A stretch of DNA of 64,000 bases from assembly GCA_947044405.1 (NCBI GenBank), contig CAMRHE010000063.1:3875001-3939000 (forward strand), written 5' to 3'. How positions within the stretch are numbered: position 1 is the first letter of the stretch; each line of letters opens with the position of its first letter. The notes under the pieces were generated by a model that saw only the letters and a program-made list of their open reading frames with translations, did no database searches and had not been told where the DNA came from. A program made the translations under genes and the position numbers. Positions 1 through 11,824 of the stretch are shown piece after piece. Source of the DNA: Leptodactylus fallax (lineage: Eukaryota; Chordata; Amphibia; Anura; Leptodactylidae).

Positions 1-470
1 TCAGTGGCCCCCAAATAGTATAATGCCACCTCAGACGTTATATTATAATGTCTCCCTCCAATTGCCCTCACAGTATAAAGTCCATCTCCTGATGCTTCTA
101 CAGTATAATGTCCTCCTCCTGGTTGCCCCCACAGTTTCATGTCCCCCTCCAGGGTACCATCATACTTTCATGTCCCCCTTCTGGTTGCCCCCACTGGTTT
201 ATGTCCCCCTTCTGCTTGCCCCCACTGGTTTATGTCCCCATTCAGGTTGACTGAACCCCCCACCCCCCCGGTTTCATGTCTCCCTTCAGTTGCCCCAGAG
301 TATATATCAAACAAAGAAAATGTTTATGTTTCCTTCCAGGTTGCCCCCACAGTTTCATGTTGCCCTCATAGTTTTATGTCCCCTTCCAAGTTGCCCCCAA
401 GTTTCATGTCACCTTCCAGGTTGTTCTCATAGTTTCATGTCCCCCATCAGTTGCCCCCACAAAGTAAAAA
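1..470. repeat. degenerate ~31-bp minisatellite, GTCCCC type
   Basis: Diverged tandem copies of about 31-32 bp. Each contains a pyrimidine-rich block, GTTGCCCCCACAG and then TTTCATGTCCCC or TATAATGTCC. The array begins before the window. The unit resembles the cleaner array at 1,678-2,804 and probably has a common origin. Short ORFs through it are by-products of the repeat. Confidence 0.8.
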
Positions 471-921
471 AAAACCAAATACTCACTTTCCTCCTCTCCC
501 TGCTGTTCTTCTTTTATTTCTCTGCTCCCAAAGTCATGTAAGTGACGTCACCACATTGCGCCTACTGCTCCCTACTGCTCCCTACACACCGGGAGCGGAG
601 ACAGGGATTGATGGTGAAGCAGGCAACGGACGGCTCCTGCTTCACCTTTGTATTCAACTCATCTGTGTCCTCTGAGTTGGAGTGTGGATCCACTGTCTGG
701 AAAATGGTGGATTTTCCCACTGTCCCAAGTGGGCCCCCGTTAACATAGGGCCCAGTGCAAGTGGTTAAAGCAGTCCCTGCCTTTCTGGTGCCAAATTGCA
801 ATCTTCTGCTGAGAAATTCAATTTTTATTCCATATGCAAGTGAGATCTTCAGTGTCCAAAGGGTATGGCCATGTCTGCTGGAGTTCTCGTTTCTTTCTGT
901 AGCCGTCACCCAGTGTCGCCA
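471..921. other. non-genic stretch
   Basis: No exon, RNA gene or clear repeat boundary was recognised here. An A-run near 468 and short C-rich blocks are present. The ORFs in this stretch show no recognisable protein family. Confidence 0.5.
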
Positions 922-1485
922 CTAGAGATAGTGAACCTCACGAGATTCGTTTCAACAAATATTTGTGACGTTTGACCTTCCTGTTTGTTTTGGCCCAAAC
1001 TTGTTTGGCACAAACTGGAAGTGCTCTTATTATACCCAGGTAAAGTGAGTAAAAAAAAAAAAAAGTTATGCTCACCTCTCCTGGGCATCCTTGTGGCTTC
1101 TGACGGTTCCCGGCATCCTCTTCTGGCCTTTGGCTGACGTCACAAACCCCAGGGTCACTGCTGAGGCCTGTGATGGGGCCTCAGTGGTTTCTTGGTGCCA
1201 CTGACATCACTCAGAATGCCGAAAGCAGGACAAAGATGTTTGTGAAGGAACAACGGACACAGTGACGTCTCCCAGGAGAGGGGAAAGAAGGGGTGTATAA
1301 GTGTTTATTATTTTCCCTCATCTTCCCTGGGCCTCCACCTTTTATACTCATACTTTATATTTATATGGAGTACAAAGAGACCCCAGAGTAAAATAATAGC
1401 CCTTCTGGTTCAGACTGAAACTAAACTGGTGGGTGAACCTCACATATATTCATAAAATGAATCTCACAAGGTTCACCATCTCTAG
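922..1485. mobile_element. MITE-like element with ~28-bp terminal inverted repeats
   Basis: The left end begins CTAGAGATAGTGAACCTCAC and the right end reads as its near-perfect reverse complement. Inside are CTCACCTCTCCTGGGC and GACCCCAGAGTA blocks. These blocks recur at 13.5-13.9 kb, 34.1-34.2 kb and 56.6-57.3 kb, so this is a dispersed family. No transposase was seen. The superfamily is not determined. Confidence 0.65.
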
Positions 1486-1677
1486 ATCTTTGGAAGATGC
1501 AGCCACTACTATTGCTTACTTCTCTCCCCCATGTGGGTCATGCAGGGGTAGGATTTTCTATGAATGGTGCAGAAATGTGTTGCTACCCATGGTATAGAGA
1601 GCAGTAAGGTACAAAAAAACTGAAGTTAACGTGGCCGCATTCCTTTCAAATGCTATGCAAATTTATTGTTAAATAAT

Positions 1678-2804
1678 CCCAGCAGTGGCCCCATTCAGAT
1701 TAATGTCCCCCAGCAGTGGCCCCATACAGTTTAATGTCCCTCAGTACTGGCCCCATACAGGTTAATTTCCCTCAGCAGTGGCCCCATACAGTTCAATGTC
1801 CCCCAGCAGTGGCCCCATTCAGATTAATGTCCCCCAGCAGTGGCCCCATTCAGTTTAATGTCCCCCAGCAGTGGCCCCATACAGTTTAATGTCCCTCAGC
1901 AGTGGCCCCATTCAGTTCAATGTCCCCCAGCAGTGGCCCCATTCAGATTAATGTCCCCCAGCAGTGGCCCCATTCAGTTTAATGTCCCCCAGCAGTGGCC
2001 CCATACAGTTTAATGTCCCCCAGCAGTGGCCCCATTCAGTTTAATGTCCCCCAGCAGTGGCCCCATACAGTTCAATGTCCCCCAGCAGTGGCCCCATTCA
2101 GATTAATGTCCCCCAGCAGTGGCCCCATTCAGATTAATGTCCCCCAGCAGTGGCCCCATACAGTTCAATGTCCCCCAGCAGTGGCCCCATACAGTTTAAT
2201 GTCCCCCAGCAGTGGCCCCATACAGTTTAATGTCCCCCAGCAGTGGCCCCATACAGTTTAATGTCCCCCAGCAGTGGCCCCATACAGTTCAATGTCCCCC
2301 AGCAGTGGCCCCATTCAGTTTAATGTCCCCCAGCAGTGGCCCCATACAGTTTAATGTCCCCCAGCAGTGGCCCCATACAGTTTAATGTCCCCCAGCAGTG
2401 GCCCCATACAGTTTAATGTCCCCCAGCAGTGGCCCCATACAGTTTAATGTCCCCCAGCAGTGGCCCCATACAGTTTAATGTCCCCCAGCAGTTGGCCCAT
2501 ACAGTTTAATGTCCCCCAGCAGTGGCCCCATACAGTTTAATGTCCCCCAGCAGTGGCCCCATACAGTTTAATGTCCCCCAGCAGTGGCCCCATACAGTTT
2601 AATGTCCCCCAGCAGTGGCCCCACACAGTTTAATGTCCCCCAGCAGTGGCCCCATACAGTTTAATGTCCCCCAGCAGTGGCCCCATACAGTTTAATGTCC
2701 CCCAGCAGTGGCCCCATACAGTTTAATGTCCCCCAGCAGTGGCCCCACACAGTTTAATGTCCCCCAGCAGTTGGCCCATACAGTTTAATGTTCCCCAGCA
2801 GTGG
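1678..2804. repeat. 31-bp minisatellite, about 36 copies
   Basis: A clean tandem array with a unit of the form CCCCCAGCAGTGGCCCCATA followed by CAGTTTAATGT. Most variation is limited to ATACAG versus TTCAG and TTTAA versus TTCAA or ATTAA. Copies in the second half are almost identical, which suggests recent expansion. The plus-strand ORF 1,995-2,261 is only the repeat read in frame. Confidence 0.95.
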
Positions 2805-3812
2805 GGGAAGCTGCTGCCCTGAGCAGGTTTGAGGCCTACAAGCTTGGGAAACTTTAGAACCGGTTCGGAGATACTTTTCTCCCAGGTTCTTCAGGGGAGA
2901 AGGCCGCAGATGACAGCCTCAGGGGCCACATGCGGCCCGTGTGTTTGAGACCCCTCGGTTAGATCTATGCTTACTATCACTCAATAAGACCCTCAAAAGG
3001 GATGTCCAAGATTACAAAAGACAAAGGTTGCTGTCTTTGAAAAACAGTGCCACAGGTGGTTTCTGGTATTGCAGTTGATCCCTATTCACTTCATCATCAA
3101 ACACTAGTCAGGTGTGGTGTTATTGCTAGCAGAATGCAGCCATGTTTTTCTCTTCTTGAACTTCTTGAACAACCCTTTTTACTTTAAGGGAAATAATAAA
3201 GTAGTATTACAGAGACAACTAGACATACCTGTACCTGTAGTTTGAGGAATTTCCAGATAACGTCACATTAACTTTGCTGCATGATGAAGGACGCCTGAGG
3301 CCATTTTGGCAACAAGTCTTCTCTAAGGCTGTAAGATACTTCTGCTTTTAAGACGTAAAATCTTTATGTAAATATGGATGTCATTTCCGTTTTGTCTCTT
3401 TATCTATTAATTTATTGCTCAACTTGGATGAATGTGTCTTACATACGGACATGGGCGTATGCAGGGTTTTCTAGAGGGGGGAGCAGATCATGGTGAGAGT
3501 CCCCTAATATAGTATAATGTCCCCCAGGTCTCTCACACTAACATGCCCCCATGTTCCACACACTATAGCGGTAAGGACAAATCTGCATACTTGCCGCTCC
3601 TTGGACTCTGTGTTTCTTCTCTGGTGCTGACACATGTCAGAGCAATGCCGACACACAGAAGGAGCGGAAAGACCTGGGAGCGGTGAGTACGGCAAGTTGT
3701 ACTCACCAGTCACTCCTGGGCCCCGCTGCACCCAGTGAGCACTTTCATTACTACTAAAAGAGCCACCACTCTGCTGAAGCATAACTGAAGAGGGTCAGTA
3801 AGGGGGCTGTTT
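2805..3812. other. non-genic stretch with repeat fragments
   Basis: Contains the phrase GGGGCCACATGCGGCCCGTG near 2,920, which looks like a fragment of a dispersed element. Another fragment at 3,045-3,095 (cagtgccacaggtgg, then a TATTGCAG block) also recurs elsewhere in the window. A single GTCCCCCAG unit lies near 3,520. No exon was recognised. Confidence 0.45.
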
Positions 3813-4170
3813 TAGGATATGTTCACACAGCGAAATTTGGTATTGAGTCACAAAACACAAAAAATCAGCTCCAATTTCTGCCTGAAACCAGCCTTGACTG
3901 ATTTCAACAGGAGTCAGATCCTGAATTTTGCCTCTAACTGATTTTTTTTTTGCGTCATACTCGATCTTTGGGGTGGATTCTGCTTGATAACTGCCATTGA
4001 AGTGAACGGAGGCAGAAAAGTTCTGCCTGGCTGGTGCAGAATTTGTAAATCCTGCGTTGGATTCTGTGGCAGATTCCATGGTGGAATTTGGGCAAAGAAA
4101 TTCAAATTCAAATTTGTGAACTAAATTTTTCAGCTAGGAAAAATCCCACTGTGTGAACATTCCCCTAACC
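3813..4170. mobile_element. GTTCACA-type MITE
   Basis: The ends are TAGGATATGTTCACACAG on the left and CTGTGTGAACATTCCCCTAA on the right, which are inverted relative to each other. It belongs to a large set in this window whose ends contain GTTCACA or TGTGAAC. No coding capacity. Confidence 0.65.
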
Positions 4171-4204
4171 GTGAAATCACCCCCTTACGCTACATGCAGA
4201 TTTA

Positions 4205-4407
4205 TAAGGCTACGTTCACATCTGCACTGGATTCTCCATCACAATGTCCGCCTGAAATCGGTCCTGCACAGAGGACTTTTTCCTCCAGAGGTTTCACTTT
4301 TAAAACAACGAACACCCAACAAACGCCATTGCCGTTCGCCTATCTGTTGTTCTGGTCCAAGGGAGGGCCGACGGAGAGGCGACGCCAGTGTGAACCTAGC
4401 GTAACTA
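4205..4407. mobile_element. GTTCACA-type MITE
   Basis: Left end AAGGCTACGTTCACATCTGC and right end CCAGTGTGAACCTAGCGTAA form imperfect inverted termini. It directly follows the previous copy and precedes another at 4,437, making a local cluster. Confidence 0.65.
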
Positions 4408-4436
4408 AGCAAAAAACTTTTATAGGGCCTTTGCTC

Positions 4437-4593
4437 TAAGGCTGGGTTCACATCTGCACTCAGGGAGCGCTCAGAGATTCCATTCCCCAAAACGGGCAGA
4501 AACTGTTTTGTAAGCAGATTGGGTTTCCGTTTTTCGGTTCCCCAAGTGAACCCAAAGAACGGAAACCCAAGCACAAGTGTGAACCTAGCCTAA
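4437..4593. mobile_element. short GTTCACA-type MITE
   Basis: Ends TAAGGCTGGGTTCACATCTG and CAAGTGTGAACCTAGCCTAA are inverted. At about 157 bp it is a short copy of the same family. Confidence 0.6.
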
Positions 4594-4619
4594 GAGGCAA
4601 GATCTGAGACTATTTTGGG

Positions 4620-4778
4620 TCAGATTAATTAAAATGATCTAAAAGCAAAACTGTCTTGATTGCCCATAGCAACCAATCACAGAGCAGCTTTCATTTTATA
4701 TTCTATAATGTAATTGGTTGCTATGGGCAACCAAGGCAGTTTGGCTTTAGAACAATTTAATAAATCTGCCGCTATGTA
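4620..4778. repeat. foldback repeat with ATTGGTTGCTATGG arms
   Basis: Left arm GCCCATAGCAACCAATCACA pairs with right arm TAATTGGTTGCTATGGGCAA, with further pairing outward (AAAATGATCTAAAGCAAAAC-like sequence against a TTAGAACAATTTAATAA-like sequence). A related palindrome lies at 25,155-25,256, so this is a dispersed foldback family. Confidence 0.7.
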
Positions 4779-5159
4779 CTATAAAGAGGATTTCCATCTA
4801 ATATGTGCATTTGACCATATATAATTAGACGTTATAGCACCAGTCAAAATTGTTGGTAATTTTGTATTATTTACTTATTTATTATTAGTATTAATTATTT
4901 TCTATCATGTTGCAGCAGCCATTTTGTAAAGATGGCGACAAGAAGTGCTAGTATTGGTTATGCCTTTTGAATTAAAGGGGTTGTCCACTTTTAGACTAAT
5001 GTTGAGAGACAGATTTTATTGTTTGTATAATAAAAAGTTGTACAATTTTCCAATATACTTTCTGTATCAATTCCTCACGGTTTTCTAGATCTCTGCTTGC
5101 TGTCACTCATTCTGCTTACCTCCGTGGATAAAAATCAGTCCATGGTCTGTGATGAACAC

Positions 5160-5290
5160 ACAAAGTGCACTGTTGGATATTATAATGTGGGGGCCACAAT
5201 GGGGTGGGCATTATAACATAAGGATCTCAAGGGGACATTATGGGGACCACAAGGAGCTTGATACAATGTCAGGGCCACTATAGGGGTGTT
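5160..5290. repeat. diverged GTCCCC-type tandem fragment, reverse orientation
   Basis: Repeated blocks such as GGGGACATTATGGGG and GGGCATTATAACAT are reverse complements of the ATAATGTCCCC motif in the arrays at 1-470 and 1,678-2,804. This looks like another old copy of that family. Confidence 0.45.
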
Positions 5291-5594
5291 ATCCTCTGTT
5301 GGGGCACAAAGGGACATGGATGAGAATGGGTGGAGCCAAGAATGGAGAGGGCGGGGTCAGTGTTTACCATATGTAAATTTGCTGTGGCACGTTACAGGTG
5401 ATGCACATTTTGTCCCTGTTGCACTCCTTTGGGAGTTTGGAGGTACGTCAATATGGCAGAACTTTTTGTTGTCACTTTTGCAAAATAGCCGTAACAATAA
5501 CATACTGCGGGATTTTAGAACATAAATGTGTAATTGTCTTTATTCTCATGTTTTATATGAAAATGATTCCAGAAAACCTCCCGATACAATGATA

Positions 5595-6115
5595 CGTGAT
5601 ACTGCATATTAGCCATTATGGACGTAAGGTGGGATGTCCTGGACAATGGTGTCCTAAGAAACCTTAGGCCCTGGCAGTGATGTGGACATTACTGTGACAT
5701 GTGCTGCCTACAAAACCATTGCACAGGCCAAGTATACCCCATCATAGCAGCGGTGCCCCCTTATGGTAGTGGTTTCTTTCAGCAGGGTACTACACCCTGA
5801 CACAATGATATAATGCTACAAGAACGGTTTAAGGAACATGACAAAGAGTCCAAGGTGATGACTTGGCCCCAAATTCTCCAGATCTTACTCAAACTGAGCA
5901 CCTGTGGGTTGTGGTGGAAAACAAGTCTGATCCATGGAGGCCGCACCTCACGACTTACAGGACTTAAAGGATCTGCTGCTACATCTTGGTGCCAGATACC
6001 ACAAGACTCCTTCACAGATCTTACAGAGGGCATCGATGGGTCAGAACTGCTTTGGTGGCATGAGAGGGACCTACACAATTTTTGGCAGGTGGTTTTAAAG
6101 TTATGGTTAATAGTT
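5595..6115 (+). pseudogene. decayed Tc1/mariner-like transposase 3' portion
   Basis: The plus strand preserves pieces of a Tc1-like transposase C-terminal half. FKEHDKESKVMTWP is followed, after a one-base frame change, by NSPDLTQTEHLW, equivalent to the family's SPDLNPIEHLW motif around the last catalytic glutamate. TSWCQIPQDSF then appears in another frame. Frameshifts and a stop show it is dead. This family is different from, and much older than, the intact element at 61.5-63.1 kb. The assignment rests on remembered family motifs. Confidence 0.6.
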
Positions 6116-6207
6116 GTAGAGCTATAGCCTTCTATACATGTGTATGGAATTCCTGGATGTCTCCTGGGGCACATATTTTAGTGACATATTGACGCTATGA
6201 TATCCTA

Positions 6208-6950
6208 TTAACCCCTTACTGTTCCATACCGAATATATTTGTCAAGAACAAGGGGCAGTTCATGCTCCATGATGATTATATTCATGCCAATGTACCCGCA
6301 CGATCACCGGAAGAAGCCTGGCTGACACACACAGCGGGATTTCTGCTGCAACTGCCAGGGATTGAAAAAAACTGGCAATTTAACCCTTCACATGCTGTAG
6401 CTCCTCTGCCAGCCCTAGTGGGACTAAAGAAAATTTTTTTTTAAAGTTAAAAGTAAAAATATTTTTAAAAAAGTAAAAAAAAAAAATAAAATGAAATAAA
6501 AAGAGATTAAAAAGTTGATTGTACCCTAAAAGAGTTCAGATAAAAACTACAAACATAATATTTATTTTATAAAAGTATCATTATTGTATAACCGCTTTAT
6601 AAAGTAGGCTTCATTGTAATCGCACTGACCCACAGAATAAAGCATGTCATTTAAACGGTATGGTTAGCGACATAAAAGTAAAACACAAAAAATAAACCAA
6701 AAAATTTAAGCAGCTATTTTTATTGTTATTCCCCTGCAAAAAAAAAAAAAAAAAAAAGGTTTTTTTAATGTATTATATTCACCTCAAAATGTTTCCATTT
6801 AAAAATACACCTTACCTCGGCAAAATCAAGCTGTCGTATGGGTACATGGAAATGGAAAAATAAGAAAGTTATGGCTCTCAGAAGACAGGAAAAAACAAGA
6901 AGTATGTCTTGTCCTGAAGGCCAAAATAGGCTGTATCATTAAGGGGTTAA
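6208..6950. mobile_element. non-autonomous element with TTAACCCCTTA termini
   Basis: The left end TTAACCCCTTACTG is inverted relative to the right end CATTAAGGGGTTAA. The interior is A/T-rich with homopolymer runs and has no ORF of note. The final TTAA is shared with the next element at 6,947. Confidence 0.55.
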
Positions 6951-7330
6951 AGGGGTTTTCTGGGACTATTTATATATGTATATTGATAACCTATCCTTAG
7001 GCTAGGTTATTAGTATGTGATCGTGAGGATACGACACCAACCAACTTGTGAACACTGTGGTCTCGTCCCTTAGCTGGTGACATCATGGTACAGGTCACAT
7101 GATACAACAGTAACTCAGTCCCATTCAACGGAATAGAGTTGAGCTGCAATACCAAGTATGGTGCTGTGCTTGCTATTCACTGAAGAGGCCGCAGTGTTTA
7201 CCGGAATGCTTCAGCCATTTCAACCAGCTGATCTTTGTGGGTCCTTGGTGTCAGCCCCCAACAGATAACATATTGATGACCTATCCTAACAATAGGTCAT
7301 CAATATATAAGTCACCAAAAATCCCTTTAA
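6947..7330. mobile_element. TTAA-flanked T2-like MITE
   Basis: Bounded by TTAAAGGGGTTTTCTGGGAC and ATCCCTTTAA. It contains the palindrome GATGACCTATCC...AGGTCATCAATAT and the block GCAGTGTTTACC. TTAAAGG termini with TTAA target duplication are known from the Xenopus T2 (Kolobok-related) MITE family. Membership here is inferred from the termini. Confidence 0.7.
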
Positions 7331-7452
7331 CTACAATGGCCATCTAGAAAAAACTGAGCCACTTTTTTCTCTTCCTGGACAAGTCCTTTAAGTTTTTTTT
7401 TTTTAATCCATAGACACACATGTAGATCAAAGATTTTCTGCATTATGAAATG

Positions 7453-7837
7453 TTAAAGGCATTGTTGGGTCCCCTGGCTGTTTTTTAGAATGATGACCTA
7501 TCAGTATCAGACTGGTGGGGGTCCAACAACCGAACCCCACACTGATCAGCTATTCTGGACTGCCTCTAGCACCAGAACCTATACATGGGACATAGCCAGA
7601 AGCAGTAATCTCTATCCCCAGTATGGAGCTTACTGCGGCATTCATTTTTCTGGGGCTGTGGGCGCAGCCGGAGATTACAGTCCTGACACCCCATAGAAGT
7701 GAGTGGAGCGCCGGTCACGTAAGTACACCGTCCTTCCTATAACTGGTGGACCCAGCATTCAGGCCCCCGGTGATCAGACTCTTATCCCCTGTCCTGTGGA
7801 TAGGGGACAAGTTTCCAAAACAGGACAACTCCTTTAA
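7453..7837. mobile_element. TTAA-flanked T2-like MITE, second subfamily
   Basis: Bounded by TTAAAGGCATTGTTGGGTCC and CAACTCCTTTAA. The interior has GGTGGGGGTCCAACAACC and CCTGTGGATAGGGGACAAG blocks that recur at 23,941-24,384. It appears to have inserted only about 120 bp from the preceding copy. Confidence 0.6.
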
Positions 7838-8548
7838 TATCCTATGATGGATGAGAACAACGGATATAAATAATAGTAGTGTGAACTTGCCCTTACAGGG
7901 TCACACACATCAGGGATTCATAAAACTGGCATGTGCAGGAGGCCTTTGATTCTCCATTCCCATAATGTAGGCCTGAATTACGGAACAAATTATTCTGCGA
8001 CCCCAAATAAAGTGACTGAATATCTTGTATATGTGACAACGCAGAGACCGGCGGGATGTCCCGAGTCCTCCATCACTTCAGCACTAACCACTCACACAGT
8101 TACCTTGTTAAACAGGTTTATTGCAGGTCTTTATACATACAAGTATAAATATACATACAGAAAAATACAGATTTTCCTCCTGAGCTATTAGTAGGATGAG
8201 ATTTCTAGAAGATGTGGCTGTGGGGGTGATGTTTGGCATTATGGTAATGAGACCCCGATAACCCCAGACTGAACCCCCAGTCAGAACGGACATGGCTTCC
8301 CATATCATTTCCCCTGCTTTTCCTGTCTGAAACACTAGGTGTATCCTGAATGTCATCCATCTGTTGGCTGAGCTCCTGTTCACACACGCCTGGCTTCTTC
8401 TAGTTTAGTGTAGGCGTCGTCCTTTATGTCCTTAACTTTCACAGAATACTTATTGAGACATTGGAAATTCAAGGTCGCGTTCACACACAGTGCAAAAATG
8501 TAATAAATGTGTTTTTTTTTTCTGGCGTTAAATATTTCAGACCTATCC
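7838..8548. other. non-genic stretch
   Basis: No exon was recognised on either strand. A T-rich run lies near 8,510. An AATAAA on the minus strand near 8,117 has no other support as a polyadenylation signal for FAM114A2. Confidence 0.45.
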
Positions 8549-8754
8549 TTAGGGCCGGGGCCCCACGTTACAAAAACGCCTTTTACACATAATTTAGGAA
8601 AAAAATCCCCAGCATGTCAATTATACCTACGGAAACGCTGGCGTTTTCCGTATAGCTATAATAGAGGCAGAAAGTCCACAGAGGAAAACTCTGCGGACTT
8701 TCTGTGAAAACGCAGCGTTTTTTGGCTGTGGCTCACTATGTGGGGCCTTAGCCT
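8549..8754. mobile_element. MITE with GGGGCCCCAC termini
   Basis: The ends AGGGCCGGGGCCCCACGTTA and CACTATGTGGGGCCTTAGCC are inverted. The interior is self-complementary around AACGCTGGCGTTTTCC and AACGCAGCGTTTT. No ORF of note. Confidence 0.55.
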
Positions 8755-8839
8755 CAGACAGGCCATCATTATCCAGTGGAGTCCAATACCTGGGACAGAT
8801 AGAGGCGCTCATGTGAAAGCGCTTCCATCTCACAGTGTG

Positions 8840-9080
8840 GTCATGTTCATCATCATGTGACCTATTTACAGTTCAGTCCCAAGTGAATGGGGCAGAGCTG
8901 CAATACCAGACACAAGCACTAAACAATGTACAGCGCTGTGCTCTGTATTGAGTGAAAAGGCAGCAGTGCTCCAGTCTATTCAAGCAACTGATCTGTGAGG
9001 GTTCTGAGTGTAAGATCCCCACCGATCTGATACTGATGATTTATACAAAATATTACAATCCTGGAAAACCCCTTTACAAC
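8840..9080. mobile_element. partial T2-like MITE
   Basis: Shares the CAGTCCCAAGTGAATGGGGC, GCTGCAATACCAG and TGGAAAACCCCTTTA blocks with the other TTAA elements, in reverse orientation. It lacks a clear left terminus, so it is an old or truncated copy. Confidence 0.55.
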
Positions 9081-9487
9081 CCCTTTACCTCTATTGTATT
9101 GTACTTGCGTTTACTGAATCCAAAATTCTGCACCAAATCCACCAGGTGTGAATTCACCCTGAAGGGGTCTTCCACCAGAACAGTTTTCCGATTCAGAGAC
9201 CACTGAGGCCTGTGACTGGGCCTCAGCTGTATGTGGTGTCATGACAATAAGATGCCAGTGACCAATGTCATCATGTTTGCAAAAATTTACTAGTGCAGGT
9301 GAATATAAATACGTTTGTAATATATCTTATCCATTTATTATGCTGCCCAACATTTCCCCTGACTTTCACTCTGAAATCTCTGCTATATCGGACTGCAGAG
9401 TACGCATGTCTATCGAAGTCTATGGAGAGGGGATGGCGAAGAAGTGAAAAGGAGCTGAAGGAGATAGAAGCAGAGACACAGACTTAG

Positions 9488-9744
9488 ACCCCATGCACAC
9501 AACTGAGTGTGCAACCGAGTTGGGACCCGAGTTTGCAGCGGTATGCAGTCGGATGACACTCGGAGTGACATCCAAGTGTTATATAAGTGCATTCCGTTAT
9601 ACACTTACCTGTATTGGGGCTTCCCATCCGTTGTGTTCCGATGAAATATAGCAGGAGAGGACCTGCTCTATGTTCATCTGAACAGAACGTACCATCAGAC
9701 GTTCCCTCGAATGGCACACGCGGACGTGTGCGTGGAACCTAAGT
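9488..9744. mobile_element. MITE with long GC-containing inverted ends
   Basis: The left end CTTAGACCCCATGCACACAA and right end GTGTGCGTGGAACCTAAGTC are inverted, and GACACTCGG/CCGAGTG-type internal pairing is visible. It looks like another non-autonomous DNA element. No ORF of note. Confidence 0.5.
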
Positions 9745-10339
9745 CTGATGTTGGAGCTTTCTATCAAAGCCCAAGTACTTTAATCTCTACAATTCAGTAA
9801 TCTGTATATATGTCCTGCCTGGTCCTGGTCTGACTGATAGGGATAGTTATAGAGAAGATTCTTCTCTACTTACTGTGTGCAGTGTATGGCAGCTAGTCTC
9901 CACCCACCAGCTCAGAGAGAACTGCAAACTACAGAAAGAGCCTGCACAGGGGAAAACTGTCAAATAATGCAGAGTATAAGTCATATAATGACCAGATATA
10001 GTGTTATTCCTCCAGGCATCCTATAATGAAAAGTCACCTGAAATGACAGGTACAATAAGTTCTTAATGTGTCCTCTTCTGTAGACTTCTAGGGATCAAGT
10101 GAAAAAAAACTACCTATGAATAAAGTAATATGGGAAGGGGGTGCATGGTTAGGCAGATCTGCCATTTAGGAGTCTGGGGAAGGACTTATTTGTCAGATCC
10201 ACCCTTGACCATTTATGTAATGGTTGGGCCCAGCGCTCATTCCCAAGCACAGAGAAAAGAGCCACAAACTCCTCTATGTCCCTACCTGTATAATAAGAGG
10301 AGGCAAGGAAAGGAAAGTGAACACGATACATGACATGGA

Positions 10340-10690
10340 GCCTGGGGAAGTGACTAAACCACTAGACCACCAGATATTTACACCACATCTACCCTAGTCC
10401 ACCACAGATAGGGCAATAACTAATCCAGGACCGTAGATCACAAAGGAAGCAAATATTAACCCATTCACTACTCTTGTCAACTAAACAAACAAACAATAAC
10501 CTCTCCAATACTGCAGACCACCAGGGAACAGAGCACTAATCCCCTTCTACTACCTTAGAACACAAATGATGGTGATATTAACCCCTTTACTACCCTAAAA
10601 CACATAAATGTTAGTAGTACCCCATCGCTACCCTCTGACCACCAAAGAAGTAAGCAATACTGCTCTACAAGGCAGGGAAGCGAGCATTAA
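10340..10690. repeat. degenerate tandem repeat of about 55-60 bp
   Basis: Repeated phrases of the type AACCCCTTTACTACCCT followed by a short spacer and GACCACCAGGGAAG, with heavy divergence. One more unit (CTTTCTACTGCCTTCAACCA) resumes at 11,012 after the MITE. The array was therefore split by that insertion. Confidence 0.5.
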
Positions 10691-10692
10691 GA

Positions 10693-11010
10693 GGTCTCCA
10701 GGCCAAACAATCTATGACCTATCCTTAGGCTAGGTCATCAATTAAAGATCGGCAGGGGTCCAACATTCATTCCACCGGCCTATCAGCTGTTTGAAGAGGC
10801 TGCAGCGTTAGTGGTACGGCCACATCAGCACTTATTAAGCACATTGAATGGGACTGAGCTGCAACCAGGCTGTGTGACCAATGAACGTGACATCACCTGT
10901 GAAGAGGAAGGGGTGCTCATGGAGCAGCTGATCTGCGGAGGTCCCGGGTGTCAAACCTCCACAGATCTTCAATTGGTGACCTATCCTTAAGTCCTGGAAA
11001 ATCCATTTAA
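10693..11010. mobile_element. T2-like MITE inserted in a tandem repeat
   Basis: Contains the GACCTATCCTTAGGCTAGGTC palindrome in part, GGGGTCCAACATTC and GTCCTGGAAAATCCATTTAA. The right TTAA is at 11,007-11,010. The left terminus is poorly preserved. Confidence 0.55.
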
Positions 11011-11824
11011 CCTTTCTACTGCCTTCAACCACCAGGGAAGTCTAAAACAGTCAAAATTTTTCGTTCCCTTATTTCCTAGGGATTGTTTGAATTTCTTATA
11101 TGACATAACGCTTTCTACTAGATTCTATTATCAGATTATGGCGGAGAAGAGTAACCAACTTTCTTTAGCGTGGTTATAATGAAGTCCTTGTTCCTACACA
11201 GAAGTTTTGATGCAGTTTACCAGACATGGGGCTGGAGTCAAAAACAAATCAACTCACCACTGTCTATAGATCAAGAAAAAGTCTACACGAAGCAGTATAA
11301 AGGGTCCATTGGCACTACAAGTCACAGAAAGACCCAGCTTTAGAGTCCATTATTGCTTGTGAATGTTCATTTTTACCTAAAGCAACACAGATATATAGAC
11401 AAAGTCACATGATTCCGTTTCAGGTCAATTTAGGACATAACACTGGTTACCCTCCAATAAAAACAATGAGGTTTAGAGGGAATCTGTCCTCAGGGATGAG
11501 CACGTGGAAGCAGATAGATGGGGAAGGAAATAAGTGGCAGGTCATTGGTGGTCCAACCGCTAGGACCCCCAACAGCCTGAAAGTTCCCCTGAAGTGTCAG
11601 TACACTTGCGTGGTCGGTGCTCCATTCACCTGTATGGAGCTGTCGGACTGCAATCTCCAGCAGCCCCACAGAAGTGAATGTAGTGCCAGTCACACAAGCA
11701 CTCTGGCGGAGGCTTCTGGGAGACATTTGTCACAAAAAAGTGGTCTAAAATCAGCCTTATGAGACGTCCAAAGTCCCTAATGTATGGCCAGCTTTAAAGG
11801 GATCATGGTCACAGACCTCTTTAA

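Noticed and set aside
1995..2261. Plus-strand ORF with a repeated PQQWPHTVQC-type pattern
   Set aside because: It is the 31-bp minisatellite read in frame, with no splice or promoter context.
5779..6174. Minus-strand ORF of 131 codons
   Set aside because: It is antisense to the degraded Tc1-like transposase remnant, which reads on the plus strand with frameshifts.
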